DNA of 64,000 nucleotides from a virus (IMGVR_UViG_3300030004_000009:112704-176703); one strand, 5' to 3'; counted from the stretch's first letter, positions 32,803 to 39,628 are shown. Notes: a model not told the origin generated them from the sequence alone. Numbers and translations: made by a program.

Positions 32803-33121
32803 GATTATTTGGTTTTTATGTTGATTATTTGATTTCTTTAGAATAAACATACGCTTGCTACTTACTTTTACATGAACGTGTACACATTATGTTAATAACC
32901 TAAATAGTGTTGATACTGCTTTATAAATGGAAACCCATTTTGTAGAACTATACCTGCAATTAAGCAAGGCTACAAGAATATTTTTCGTATGTTTAGTTTT
33001 TAAAGCTCAACCTTTGCTATAAAAGGTTGAGCCGAGTGTTGTATTACCATCTTTAATATTTCACCACCGTTAAAGACCTTGTCCAAACAGAATGGTATTG
33101 ATGATTTGTAAGCTGGCATGA
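32803..33121. other. Leader and spacer region, no gene
   Basis: 319 bases. Nearest the lipoprotein gene lie two leader elements (32803-32814 and 32823-32834). At the other end, GCTCAACCTTT/AAAGGTTGAGC (33005-33032) is an 11-bp hairpin that probably ends the transcript of the gene at 33122. The rest shows nothing clear. Confidence 0.5.
33005..33032 (-). terminator. Perfect 11-bp hairpin
   Basis: GCTCAACCTTT/AAAGGTTGAGC with a six-base loop, followed in the leftward direction by TTTAAAAAC. It lies 90 bases after the stop of the gene at 33122. Confidence 0.55.
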
Positions 33122-33568
33122 TTAGTCTTTTAGCTCCTCAAATCCTATTCCTTTTACAAGATAGAATTTGTCATCGTCTTGGATAACATCTCCTACTGAT
33201 GTACTACGTACTCCTGGATTCCATTCTTCATCCAGATTCTGTGATTTCTTAAATGCTTCATCTAATGATGTTGCATTAACAAAACCTACATACTTACGTG
33301 GTTGACTTTTGGTTTCAGTAAACTTTAAAGGACCAGTTGCATGATGAATGTGAAATTGTCCTTCTTCCTCCTGAACAGGTGGAAATAACTCTTGCCATTC
33401 TTCATCTATAATACCTGTAAGGTAGAACTCTCTTAAATCTTGTGGCAAATTACTGAAAGCGTCTTGAAGATGAGCACCTTTTTCATAGGCTGCGATTTGT
33501 TCTTGTGTAATAGGAAGATCTATTGTCCTCTCTATTCCACTGTACTGTGAAACTCGTGTTATATTCAT
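33122..33568 (-). CDS. Hypothetical acidic protein
   Basis: 148 residues from the ATG at 33568, immediately after the leader AACCAAATAATCATC. LPQDLREFYLTGIIDEEWQELFP and KYVGFVNATSLDEAFKKSQN are recognisable helices; the C-terminus (GDVIQDDDKFYLVKGIGFEEL) is beta-rich. No known family. Its upstream leader carries a recurrent hairpin motif (33594-33618). Confidence 0.65.
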   Translation of the reverse strand: MNITRVSQYSGIERTIDLPITQEQIAAYEKGAHLQDAFSNLPQDLREFYLTGIIDEEWQELFPPVQEEEGQFHIHHATGPLKFTETKSQPRKYVGFVNATSLDEAFKKSQNLDEEWNPGVRSTSVGDVIQDDDKFYLVKGIGFEELKD

Positions 33569-34293
33569 GATGATTATTTGGTTACTTTTTAATAACAGGA
33601 ATAGCTTCTTCACCTGTATATAGATATACCTTCTACGCGTGCGACTTAATGAGATATCCTTTGTGTAGTTTCAACACTTCTCCCTGCTAGGGTTGTTTAG
33701 ATTTAAGGGAATAGTTTTCTCACCCTTTATATTACCACTCATCAGGATTCATAGCCTGTGGTAACTTTGCATACTCTTTCAATGCTCTAACTTGTTTTGT
33801 GTGGATAGTTATTTAAGGTTTTCTCTATCCCAGCAACCAGGCTTCTACTATTTTTGATTTCAGTGGTTCAGCTTATTCCCACTTCTTCTTGTTTCTCGTT
33901 ATTTGCTTTCATTGGTACAAGTCAATTAAGCTCAACAATTTGTCCTTCATTGTGTTAGTCTTCCCTCTTGGACTACAGAGTGTAATTAAACGCACCGTCT
34001 CCGATTTACACGGATCATAACAACTATCTTATAAATTGCTGTTATAATGGCTCAAGGTCGCTTAGTTGTCTTTTAAACAACATAACTGATGCGTATTTTT
34101 GGCCTTTGCACTACACTTCTTAGCCTGTGTTAGGGTGAGATTGATTACTCACTTGGTCGCTGGCCCAGCTGTTTACTGGCTTTTTAACTGATTGGTTAAA
34201 TAATACATGCATTAGCTAACTTGAAAAGAGTTAGCGGTGATTAATAAATGTCTCACAACATTAATGGCTGTTCATAAACTAGCTTAATTAGAG
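33569..34293. other. Gene-free structured region
   Basis: 725 bases, no credible gene. It contains two copies of a conserved-loop hairpin (33594-33618 and 33705-33726), CCAC..AGG/CCT..GTGG (33735-33762), GGATAG/CTATCC (33803-33830), TCCG/CGGA near 34000, GTTGT/ACAAC near 34066, GTGAG/CTCAC near 34136 and GCTAACT/AGTTAGC (34215-34235). Likely one or more leftward structured RNAs. Confidence 0.45.
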
Positions 34294-34402
34294 CAAATGA
34301 GTCGAGATTCGAACTCAATGAAACGTGATAGTTAAATAAAAAACGATGTATGAACTATGGAAACAAAAACTCTTAACTATCTATTCCTTTCCTACCTCAT
34401 TT
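34294..34402 (-). ncRNA. tRNA-like RNA with long second stem
   Basis: 109 nt. Acceptor AAATGAG/CTCATTT (7 bp), T arm TTGAG-TTCGAAT-CTCGA, and a D-loop-like GGAAAGGAATAGATAG without a D stem. In place of an anticodon arm there is a 9-bp stem GATAGTTAA/TTAACTATC with a loop of about 36 bases. This order (acceptor, open D region, long P2-type stem, T arm) is that of a tmRNA tRNA-like domain, but no tag frame is evident. Could also be a degraded tRNA. Confidence 0.5.
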
Positions 34403-34406
34403 AATT

Positions 34407-34520
34407 AAACACTAAACTATGTATAATTCCTGCCAACGGAAGCTATTATCACCAACAATTGCCGGCAAAGTCCGCACGCCGTATTAATGGACTTACAAAT
34501 TATACTATAGTTTAGTGTTT
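34407..34520. ncRNA. Structured RNA closed by a 22-bp stem
   Basis: Bases 34407-34428 pair with 34498-34520 (22 bp, one bulged base at 34506). The interior holds AAGTCC/GGACTT (about 34468-34494) and a self-complementary TTGCCGGCAA (34459-34468). It directly abuts the tRNA-like element (4 bases) and a GCAA-loop hairpin (2 bases). The interior is richer in G+C than its flanks. Strand and function unknown. Confidence 0.5.
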
Positions 34521-34522
34521 AA

Positions 34523-34548
34523 AGAGTTAGATATTGCTATCTAACTCT
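34523..34548 (-). terminator. GCAA-loop hairpin
   Basis: AGAGTTAGATA/TATCTAACTCT, 11-bp perfect stem with GCAA loop in the leftward RNA, seven bases after the stop of the gene at 34556. Confidence 0.6.
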
Positions 34549-34555
34549 GTGTTTG

Positions 34556-35035
34556 TTATTCAATGATTTCACCTAACAACCACTCGCGAATGTCAAGAAG
34601 TAAGAACTTCTGAGCAATGTAAGTGTCTGGATTAAAGTTACCAATTCGGTGATTTGGATTTGTCTCAATCCTTTCTGCATTTGCTTTCTCTTTACCCGAT
34701 TCTTCATCACGTTCTTCTTCACAATGTTTCATTCTTGCTTCAAGCCATTTGCGCATTAACATGACTTCAACACGGTTGAGTTCAATGTGAAACATAGCTT
34801 CGTCTTTAATGTCGTAATACGCCTTTTCAAGTGCATAATGACTTAATTTACGAAAGAGAGTGTTTGCTTCATCACTTGTTAGTTTATGATGAAAGACGCC
34901 AAGTAAGATTTGCCTTACTGAAAACAATGACAATGTGAAGAGTGCTGAAATGTTGAAATTTACGTATCTAGGTTCGTTAACGGTTTGTACGTTTGAGGTT
35001 TTAAAGCCTGTTAATGGGATGTTTGATGTGTTCAT
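34556..35035 (-). CDS. Hypothetical protein
   Basis: 159 residues. Helical centre (HHKLTSDEANTLFRKLSHYALEKAYYDI and VEVMLMRKWLEARMKHCEEERDEE) and a C-terminal NPNHRIGNFNPDTYIAQKFLLLD. Leader has two copies of the ACCAAATAATCA element. No known family; higher G+C than surrounding spacers. Confidence 0.65.
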   Translation of the reverse strand: MNTSNIPLTGFKTSNVQTVNEPRYVNFNISALFTLSLFSVRQILLGVFHHKLTSDEANTLFRKLSHYALEKAYYDIKDEAMFHIELNRVEVMLMRKWLEARMKHCEEERDEESGKEKANAERIETNPNHRIGNFNPDTYIAQKFLLLDIREWLLGEIIE

Positions 35036-35080
35036 GATCTTTGATTATTTGGTTTTTATGATTATTTGGTTTCTTTTTAA

Positions 35081-35112
35081 TTGAGAGTTTAATATTGCTA
35101 TTAAACTCTCAA
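35081..35112 (-). terminator. GCAA-loop hairpin, longest copy
   Basis: A 14-bp perfect stem (35081-35094 with 35099-35112) capped by GCAA in the leftward RNA, four bases after the stop of the gene at 35116. Confidence 0.6.
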
Positions 35113-35115
35113 GTG

Positions 35116-35403
35116 TTAATGTTTGTTTTCTGTGATCATAAAGTCATAAGAGTTTCTTGTATTACCTACACTAAATTCCATATAACCATACTCACAATTC
35201 TTGTCTCTGTATTCCTGATTCCCTACTAAATGGTCTTTAGACCATTCTTTAAAATCTTCTTCGTTGACAATCTTAGTATCTTCTGTGTATACTAAAAGAA
35301 TTTCTTTCTTGTGTGTTTCAGAAGAACTTGTATGAGGTCTCATTAATATTAATTTACCTTCTAATACAACTTTGTTGCTTTTGTTCATAATGTAAAAGTA
35401 CAT
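35116..35403 (-). CDS. Hypothetical protein
   Basis: 95 residues. The start at 35403 is kept because ATCAAAGATCATG is shared with the leader of the neighbouring gene at 35035; an ATG at 35388 (MNKSNKVVLEG) is an alternative. KVVLEGKLILMRPHTSSS and a beta-rich remainder. No family recognised. Confidence 0.6.
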   Translation of the reverse strand: MYFYIMNKSNKVVLEGKLILMRPHTSSSETHKKEILLVYTEDTKIVNEEDFKEWSKDHLVGNQEYRDKNCEYGYMEFSVGNTRNSYDFMITENKH

Positions 35404-35796
35404 GATCTTTGATGTTTTTAATATGATGTTATTTGGTTATTTGGTTATTTACTCTTTTGGATATTAACACTCCCTTACTCCTATTTTATTTAAACAATTG
35501 TTTAAAACAACTTTTAATAGTCTGAAAGGTGATTTGTGGTTTTATTTTCATTCATCGTAATATTACGATTGATCGAAAAATGATCATTTTTGAACGAAAT
35601 TGAGCACTTAAATTTACACCACCAAGTTAAAAATAGACTTAGTTCCGTTTTTAGACTAATGGAGTGGATGTGTACTACAAGCTTGTATTTGATCTACGAG
35701 ATTCTCGTAATTGAAAATAACCGCTATGTCGATCGACTATTCCATTCATTTCAATTACAAAATTAACACTCTCAAGTCCATACTAGACATGAGAGT
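35404..35796. other. Gene-free region with clustered perfect palindromes
   Basis: 393 bases, no gene. Perfect palindromes: TTTAAACAATTGTTTAAA (35489-35506), ATCGTAATATTACGAT (35554-35569), AAAAATGATCATTTTT (35576-35591) and TACAAGCTTGTA (35676-35687), plus the odd-centred TACGAGA-T-TCTCGTA (35695-35709). Leader elements ACCAAATAACC lie nearest the left gene. This could be an operator cluster or part of a replication origin. Confidence 0.5.
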
Positions 35797-35830
35797 AAGA
35801 AAAGAGAAAGCTTACACTTTCTCTTTTCTT
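35797..35830 (-). terminator. Hairpin spanning a stop codon
   Basis: A 14-bp perfect stem (AAGAAAAGAGAAAG/CTTTCTCTTTTCTT) with a six-base loop that contains the stop codon of the leftward gene at 35812. Confidence 0.6.
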
Positions 35831-36246
35831 TTAGCTGGTTGTTTAACTTCATTTGGATCTATTTCAACATATACCCATTTGTCCTCACCCTCTTTTGCAT
35901 CATGTTTCCATGTTGCTTTATGAGTTCTTTTCCATTCTTCATACTGTTCAAATGTCATATCTACAGCTCGATTAGTTGTAGGTTCACTGTGTATCATTGT
36001 AGTATAGCCGTTATAGTTCTTTATAACAATTATAAATAATGGGACATCAAGTTCGATAACAGAGTAAAGTTTATCTGAATGTTTATAGAAAGGTTCAGTT
36101 CTAACATTTGCAGCTGATGCTTTATTTAAAGCACCTTGAATTACATGATTTGCACCAACTGTAACATTTAATGATAATACCTGAGGCATATCTATTACAT
36201 TAAAAGAGAAAGCATGTACTGGATCAATAACTAGTAATATCTTCAT
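35812..36246 (-). CDS. Hypothetical protein behind a hammerhead ribozyme
   Basis: 144 residues from the ATG at 36246, placed after the leader AACCAAATAATCAACATC. A longer frame to 36273 would read through the ribozyme cleavage site and is rejected. MKILLVIDPVHAFSFNV looks like a buried strand, followed by DMTFEQYEEWKRTHKATW and a lysine-rich C-terminus (KQPAKRKEKV). No known family. The hammerhead cleavage site is 20 nt upstream of the start. Confidence 0.65.
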   Translation of the reverse strand: MKILLVIDPVHAFSFNVIDMPQVLSLNVTVGANHVIQGALNKASAANVRTEPFYKHSDKLYSVIELDVPLFIIVIKNYNGYTTMIHSEPTTNRAVDMTFEQYEEWKRTHKATWKHDAKEGEDKWVYVEIDPNEVKQPAKRKEKV

Positions 36247-36260
36247 GATGTTGATTATTT

Positions 36261-36315
36261 GGTTAAGACACAAACTGTGTTTCGGCTATTCTTTTTTAAG
36301 CCTCATCAGTTAACC
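36261..36315 (-). ncRNA. Hammerhead ribozyme (open stem I)
   Basis: On the leftward strand: stem I GGTTAA/TTAACC, core CTGATGA, stem II GGCT/AGCC with an 11-base loop, core GAA, stem III ACACA/TGTGT with a 3-base loop, then C as the cleavage nucleotide. Every conserved core position of the hammerhead is present. Predicted cleavage is between 36267 and 36266. The cleaved 3' product starts 20 nt before the ATG at 36246 with the conserved AACCAAATAATC leader element. Confidence 0.93.
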
Positions 36316-36564
36316 TTACTTCTTAATTAAAACTATGCTTACACATTACAAGGTAAGACTGATATCTTACTTTATAAGTGACTGTTCCTTGACTTCTATG
36401 CTTACACATAGAGTTACTCCCTCCTTGACTTATACAATATCATTGCACACCGTTTACGCGCGTAGTTCCTTAATGGAAATGCTACGTGATACTAAAATTG
36501 CTACACTATCAATATGTAATGATACACGAAGCGATCTTTAGATCCACGCGTTGTATGCCTTGTA

Positions 36565-36630
36565 TATCGAAGAGCGATAGACCTTACATATCGAAGAGTG
36601 ATAGACCTTGCATATCGAAGCGTAATGAAG
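36565..36630. repeat. 24-bp tandem repeats
   Basis: Units of 24 bases beginning TATCGAAGAGYGATAG at 36565 and 36589 (two differences), with a third partial unit TATCGAAGCG from 36613. The short motif CGAAG recurs at 36526, 36628-36645 and 36651. This is an iteron-like arrangement near the divergent boundary. Confidence 0.8.
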
Positions 36631-36677
36631 AGCGAAGTTAAAATCGAATGCGAAGCATGAGTACTGTTATACCAAAC

Positions 36678-36709
36678 TAAACTATGAGCCCTTTCGGACC
36701 CATAGTTTA
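36678..36709 (-). terminator. Terminator with GAAA tetraloop
   Basis: TAAACTATG pairs with CATAGTTTA, extended by GGTCC/GGGCT with G-U pairs, and capped by GAAA in the leftward RNA. It lies 12 bases after the stop of the gene at 36721. Confidence 0.65.
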
Positions 36710-36720
36710 ATCAACGCTTA

Positions 36721-37308
36721 CTACTTAGGCATAATGTTAAAGGTATAACAATTTGCCTTGTTTTCACTTTGTACAGAACCATCAGGATTCTTCCTGATGA
36801 CGTTGTTTTGAGCATTATCATCTCTGAAAAATGCAGTGCAAACTAACCGTTTGCCTACCAGTGAGTCAATTAACTCACTTGGTTTAATTTCGGGATAAGG
36901 GATAACCCTAGTAACTTCACCGGCAGCATCCAGGAAGGAAAACACTGTTTTAGATTTGCCTTGTGCAAGCAAACCCAATGTAATCTTCTTGCCGTCTTTA
37001 AAGACGATCATCCTTGCATGCGGATTGTCTCCGATATCCGCAATGGTGTATTTCGTATCTTCAGAGCCGTCTTCTTTCTTACCTTTAATGGTAACAGTCT
37101 GCGGTTGAGTAAGTTTACGAACGTTTGGCGCGGTAGTTGTATCGATTTCTTCCCAACCGATGGACACTATCTCACCTGAATAGCCCTGAAACATAGCACC
37201 GGAAATACCGGAGAACGACAAAATAGAAGTGTTTGGGTCAGCTTGTTTAAGCTCTAACTCGAACAAAGCCTTAAGCTCTGCTTTTGTGGGGTTTTTTTTC
37301 TCAATCAT
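36721..37308 (-). CDS. Hypothetical protein, first gene of the leftward block
   Basis: 195 residues. FSGISGAMFQGYSGEIVSIGWEEI, RMIVFKDGKKITLGLLAQGKS and VGKRLVCTAFFRDDNAQNN give a beta-rich protein that might be a nucleic-acid-binding OB-fold, but no motif proves it. The gene is visibly richer in G+C and uses different codons from its neighbours, hinting at recent acquisition or high expression. It has its own terminator. Confidence 0.7.
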   Translation of the reverse strand: MIEKKNPTKAELKALFELELKQADPNTSILSFSGISGAMFQGYSGEIVSIGWEEIDTTTAPNVRKLTQPQTVTIKGKKEDGSEDTKYTIADIGDNPHARMIVFKDGKKITLGLLAQGKSKTVFSFLDAAGEVTRVIPYPEIKPSELIDSLVGKRLVCTAFFRDDNAQNNVIRKNPDGSVQSENKANCYTFNIMPK

Positions 37309-37580
37309 TGTAGTGATTTTTTAAGATTAATGAATAAATAAATGATTTGTACGGAAGATGGTGAGGGGGTAACAAACTGACCTCTTGAAATGACACCTCC
37401 TTACACATGATTTTTAAAAATTTTATAAAAAATAAAAAATAATATATATAAAAAATTTTATAGAAGGATGAGGCTTATATCAGAGTCATAGAATCAAAAA
37501 GACCTAAAACTAAATAATAGCTTTTTATTTTTTGAAATTTCATAAGTTTAGAATTTGTGACTTAATCTATTTAAAACTAA
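37309..37580. other. AT-rich divergent region
   Basis: Transcription diverges here. Bases 37408-37465 are almost pure A/T. The region should hold the promoters of the leftward block, but I could not find the TTG-N20-TAnnTTTG motif on the minus strand. The A/T run would also suit a replication origin. Confidence 0.5.
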
Positions 37581-37582
37581 AT

Positions 37583-37613
37583 TTGCTATTTTCAATTATT
37601 TTTAGTATCTTTA
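37583..37613 (+). promoter_or_regulatory. Bacteroidota-type promoter
   Basis: TTG at 37583-37585, 20 bases, then TATCTTTA (37606-37613), one mismatch to TAnnTTTG. The predicted start of transcription falls at about the ATG at 37617, so the message may be leaderless. Confidence 0.6.
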
Positions 37614-37616
37614 CAT

Positions 37617-38099
37617 ATGATTTATTTTATACAAGCAGACAACTATGTTAAGGTTGGTTATACATCAAATTTAAAGAAAAGATTTCAAGATTATGTAACA
37701 GAGAACCCTAACAAGGTAATACTAATAGCTCAATGTAATGGTGCGTATGATATTGAAAATAAGATACATAAACAACTTAAAGACTTTCATCATCGTGCAG
37801 AATGGTTTCATCTAAATAAAGAATCAGAAACATTAATTAAAAAGATAGTAAAAGAAAATAAAGATAATATTGAACCTAAATATGTAAAAAAGAAAAGAGT
37901 AAAGCGATTGCATCTTAAAGTCCTAGAGATATTAAAAAGTCACTGTACCTTAACTAGAGAGTTACTTATAACATCAGATATAAAGAAAAAGATAGCAGAA
38001 GAGTTTAACGTACAACTAGCTACAATAAATAATCATATTAAGAAATTAGAAAAATTAGGAAAAATAAAGAAGTTGGAAACTACTTACTATATAAATTAA
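37617..38099 (+). CDS. GIY-YIG (T5orf172-like) protein with C-terminal HTH
   Basis: 160 residues. MIYFIQADNYVKVGYTSNLKKRF is the GIY-YIG-like start of the T5orf172/MUG113 family and EWFHLN closes the domain. The C-terminal 55 residues (LEILKSHCTLTRELLI... INNHIKKLEKLGKIKKL) look like a winged helix with a recognition helix. The fusion suggests a DNA-binding regulator, possibly derived from a nuclease. First gene of the rightward block. Confidence 0.75.
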   Translation: MIYFIQADNYVKVGYTSNLKKRFQDYVTENPNKVILIAQCNGAYDIENKIHKQLKDFHHRAEWFHLNKESETLIKKIVKENKDNIEPKYVKKKRVKRLHLKVLEILKSHCTLTRELLITSDIKKKIAEEFNVQLATINNHIKKLEKLGKIKKLETTYYIN

Positions 38100-38188
38100 A
38101 AGTTTGATTTTTCAAAAAGTGTCCTTAATATATAAGAAGGAAATAAGCCAAAAACGGCCAAATTTTATATAATTAAGGCATATCTCCA

Positions 38189-38221
38189 AGTTCAATAGAC
38201 GAACTTTTAGTCTATTGAACT
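38189..38221 (+). terminator. Rho-independent-like terminator
   Basis: AGTTCAATAGAC/GTCTATTGAACT, a 12-bp perfect stem with a nine-base loop, 90 bases after the stop at 38099 and before the next promoter. The stretch after it is A-rich on the plus strand. Confidence 0.6.
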
Positions 38222-38268
38222 AAAAAACAATCTTATGAACTATTTTATTATATTTTTATTATAATTAT

Positions 38269-38299
38269 TTGGAAATGTCAAAAAATTTTCTTATATTTG
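38269..38299 (+). promoter_or_regulatory. Bacteroidota-type promoter
   Basis: TTG at 38269-38271, 20 bases, then a perfect TATATTTG at 38292-38299, 20 bases before the ATG of the RepL-like gene. Confidence 0.8.
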
Positions 38300-38319
38300 T
38301 ATTATAACAAAATAATACT

Positions 38320-38775
38320 ATGAGTAAGCATGAAGTAAAAAGTACAGTTAGAGAATACGTAGATCAAGATACAGGTGAGATATCTTTAATAGAAACACAG
38401 AAAACTCATATAATCAAAGTTGTAGAAGAAGAGTTTTTTATGATGCATGTGAAGTTATTAAAAAATTACTACGACTTAGATCATGTATCAGACTTTAGAT
38501 TAATTGTTAAGTTATGTGAATTAGCAGAATTTAATACAGGTAGTGTTAGTATAAGCACTGGTAAAAGACAAGAGATATGTAAAGAACTTAATATAAATAC
38601 TACTAACTTTTCAAAGTACATCAAAAGATTAAAAGATAAAAAATTAATAACAGGAGATAAAGGAGAATATCTAATCAATCCAGGAATATTTTGGAAAGGT
38701 GATAGAAGAGAAAGAAAAAAGTTACTAGATTCAGGAAGTTTATCAGTAGTATTTGAATTTAGGAAAGAGGAGTAA
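38320..38775 (+). CDS. RepL-like winged-helix protein
   Basis: 151 residues. NTTNFSKYIKRLKDKKLITGDKGEYLINPGIFWKGDRRERKKLL has the winged-helix and the NPxxFWKGxRxERKxL tail of plasmid RepL proteins, also found in crAss-like phages where it is thought to be a regulator. N-terminal part TVREYVDQDTGEI is also typical. It has its own promoter. Probable DNA-binding regulator of the rightward block or replication initiator. Confidence 0.8.
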   Translation: MSKHEVKSTVREYVDQDTGEISLIETQKTHIIKVVEEEFFMMHVKLLKNYYDLDHVSDFRLIVKLCELAEFNTGSVSISTGKRQEICKELNINTTNFSKYIKRLKDKKLITGDKGEYLINPGIFWKGDRRERKKLLDSGSLSVVFEFRKEE

Positions 38776-38776
38776 A

Positions 38777-38875
38777 ATGAAGTGTCCAAAGTTTATTAAA
38801 AGATTTATAACAAGATTAGAGTATACACACGAATGGCTACAGTGGCAGTTAATTAAATATTATTACGGATGTTAA
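38777..38875 (+). CDS. Small basic protein
   Basis: 32 residues: MKCPKFIKRFITRLEYTHEWLQWQLIKYYYGC, amphipathic and basic with Trp. It starts one base after the RepL-like stop and overlaps the next gene by seven bases. It may touch the membrane. Confidence 0.5.
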   Translation: MKCPKFIKRFITRLEYTHEWLQWQLIKYYYGC

Positions 38876-39501
38876 ATTGGTTAACAGGAGGAATCCTAAC
38901 AAAAATAGGTATAGTAGCATTAGTATTAATGGCAGGTACTATATTTTATCTTCATACACAAAATGTGAAGTTACAGACTAAAGTAGATAACACAACACAA
39001 AATATCAAATCAATTAATTTTGGTACTAAGGTATTTAAAAATGATTCAGGACAATGGCAAGCTACTTCAATAGAACAGAATAAAACTATTGCACAACTTA
39101 AGCAAGATAAAGATTCAATTAACTTAGTTAACTTAAAATTAGCTAAACAGTTGAAATTAAAACCTAAAGAGATTACAGAAATAGGTCAAGTAGATACAAA
39201 ACTTATACATGATACATCAACTATATTTATACCTCATAAAGATACAACATATGATTTTTCAGTAAAACCATATGTAACAAACAAAGTAAAAATTAAAGGA
39301 GATTCAATCTCGAATGATTTGCAAGTTAGTAACGATCAATCTTTAGTATGGCATACTAAGAGAGAGACAATAGATCCTCCTAAAAGTTTTTTCTTACTTC
39401 GTTGGTTTCAGAAGAGACAAACTATCACTTATATTGATATTATAAATAGTAATAAACTTATAAGAACTACACAGCAGTCATTTCAAATAATCAATAAATA
39501 A
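38869..39501 (+). CDS. Membrane-anchored coiled-coil protein, possible spanin
   Basis: 210 residues: transmembrane helix at residues 10-28 (IGIVALVLMAGTIFYLH), a coiled coil (residues 30-90) and a periplasmic-type beta-rich C-terminal domain (DTTYDFSVKPYVTNKVKIKGDS). Resembles DUF6549-type proteins of Bacteroidota phages, some of which are likely inner-membrane spanins. Followed directly by a terminator. Confidence 0.65.
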   Translation: MLNWLTGGILTKIGIVALVLMAGTIFYLHTQNVKLQTKVDNTTQNIKSINFGTKVFKNDSGQWQATSIEQNKTIAQLKQDKDSINLVNLKLAKQLKLKPKEITEIGQVDTKLIHDTSTIFIPHKDTTYDFSVKPYVTNKVKIKGDSISNDLQVSNDQSLVWHTKRETIDPPKSFFLLRWFQKRQTITYIDIINSNKLIRTTQQSFQIINK

Positions 39502-39503
39502 TC

Positions 39504-39532
39504 AATAGAGTTACCTCATCAGTAACTCTATT
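39504..39532 (+). terminator. Rho-independent terminator
   Basis: AATAGAGTTAC/GTAACTCTATT, an 11-bp perfect stem with a seven-base loop, followed by TTATTTT, immediately after the stop of the membrane protein gene. Confidence 0.85.
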
Positions 39533-39548
39533 TTATTTTAAATTAAAT

Positions 39549-39579
39549 TTGGTAGTTTCAGTATTATTTAGTATCTTTG
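39549..39579 (+). promoter_or_regulatory. Bacteroidota-type promoter
   Basis: TTG at 39549-39551, 20 bases, then a perfect TATCTTTG at 39572-39579, 49 bases before the ATG at 39629. It probably drives the long structural operon. Confidence 0.8.
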
Positions 39580-39628
39580 TAAACTTTGTGTTGGAACGTA
39601 CTAGCACTATTTAAACCTTGACTACTTT

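Larger units (their letters stand above)
36316..36720. other. Gene-free region upstream of the hammerhead gene
   Basis: About 405 bases. It contains a partial dispersed element (CTTACTTCTTAATTAAAAC, 36314-36333), two related direct repeats around ATGCTTACACAT (36333-36344 and 36399-36410), 24-bp tandem repeats (36565-36630) and a terminator hairpin (36678-36709). No gene; a rightward frame of 68 codons is not believed. Confidence 0.5.

Noticed and set aside
33725-33760. Second hammerhead-like CTGATGAG on the leftward strand
   Set aside because: No stem II closes and no GAAA core follows at the right place; only the CUGAUGA string matches.
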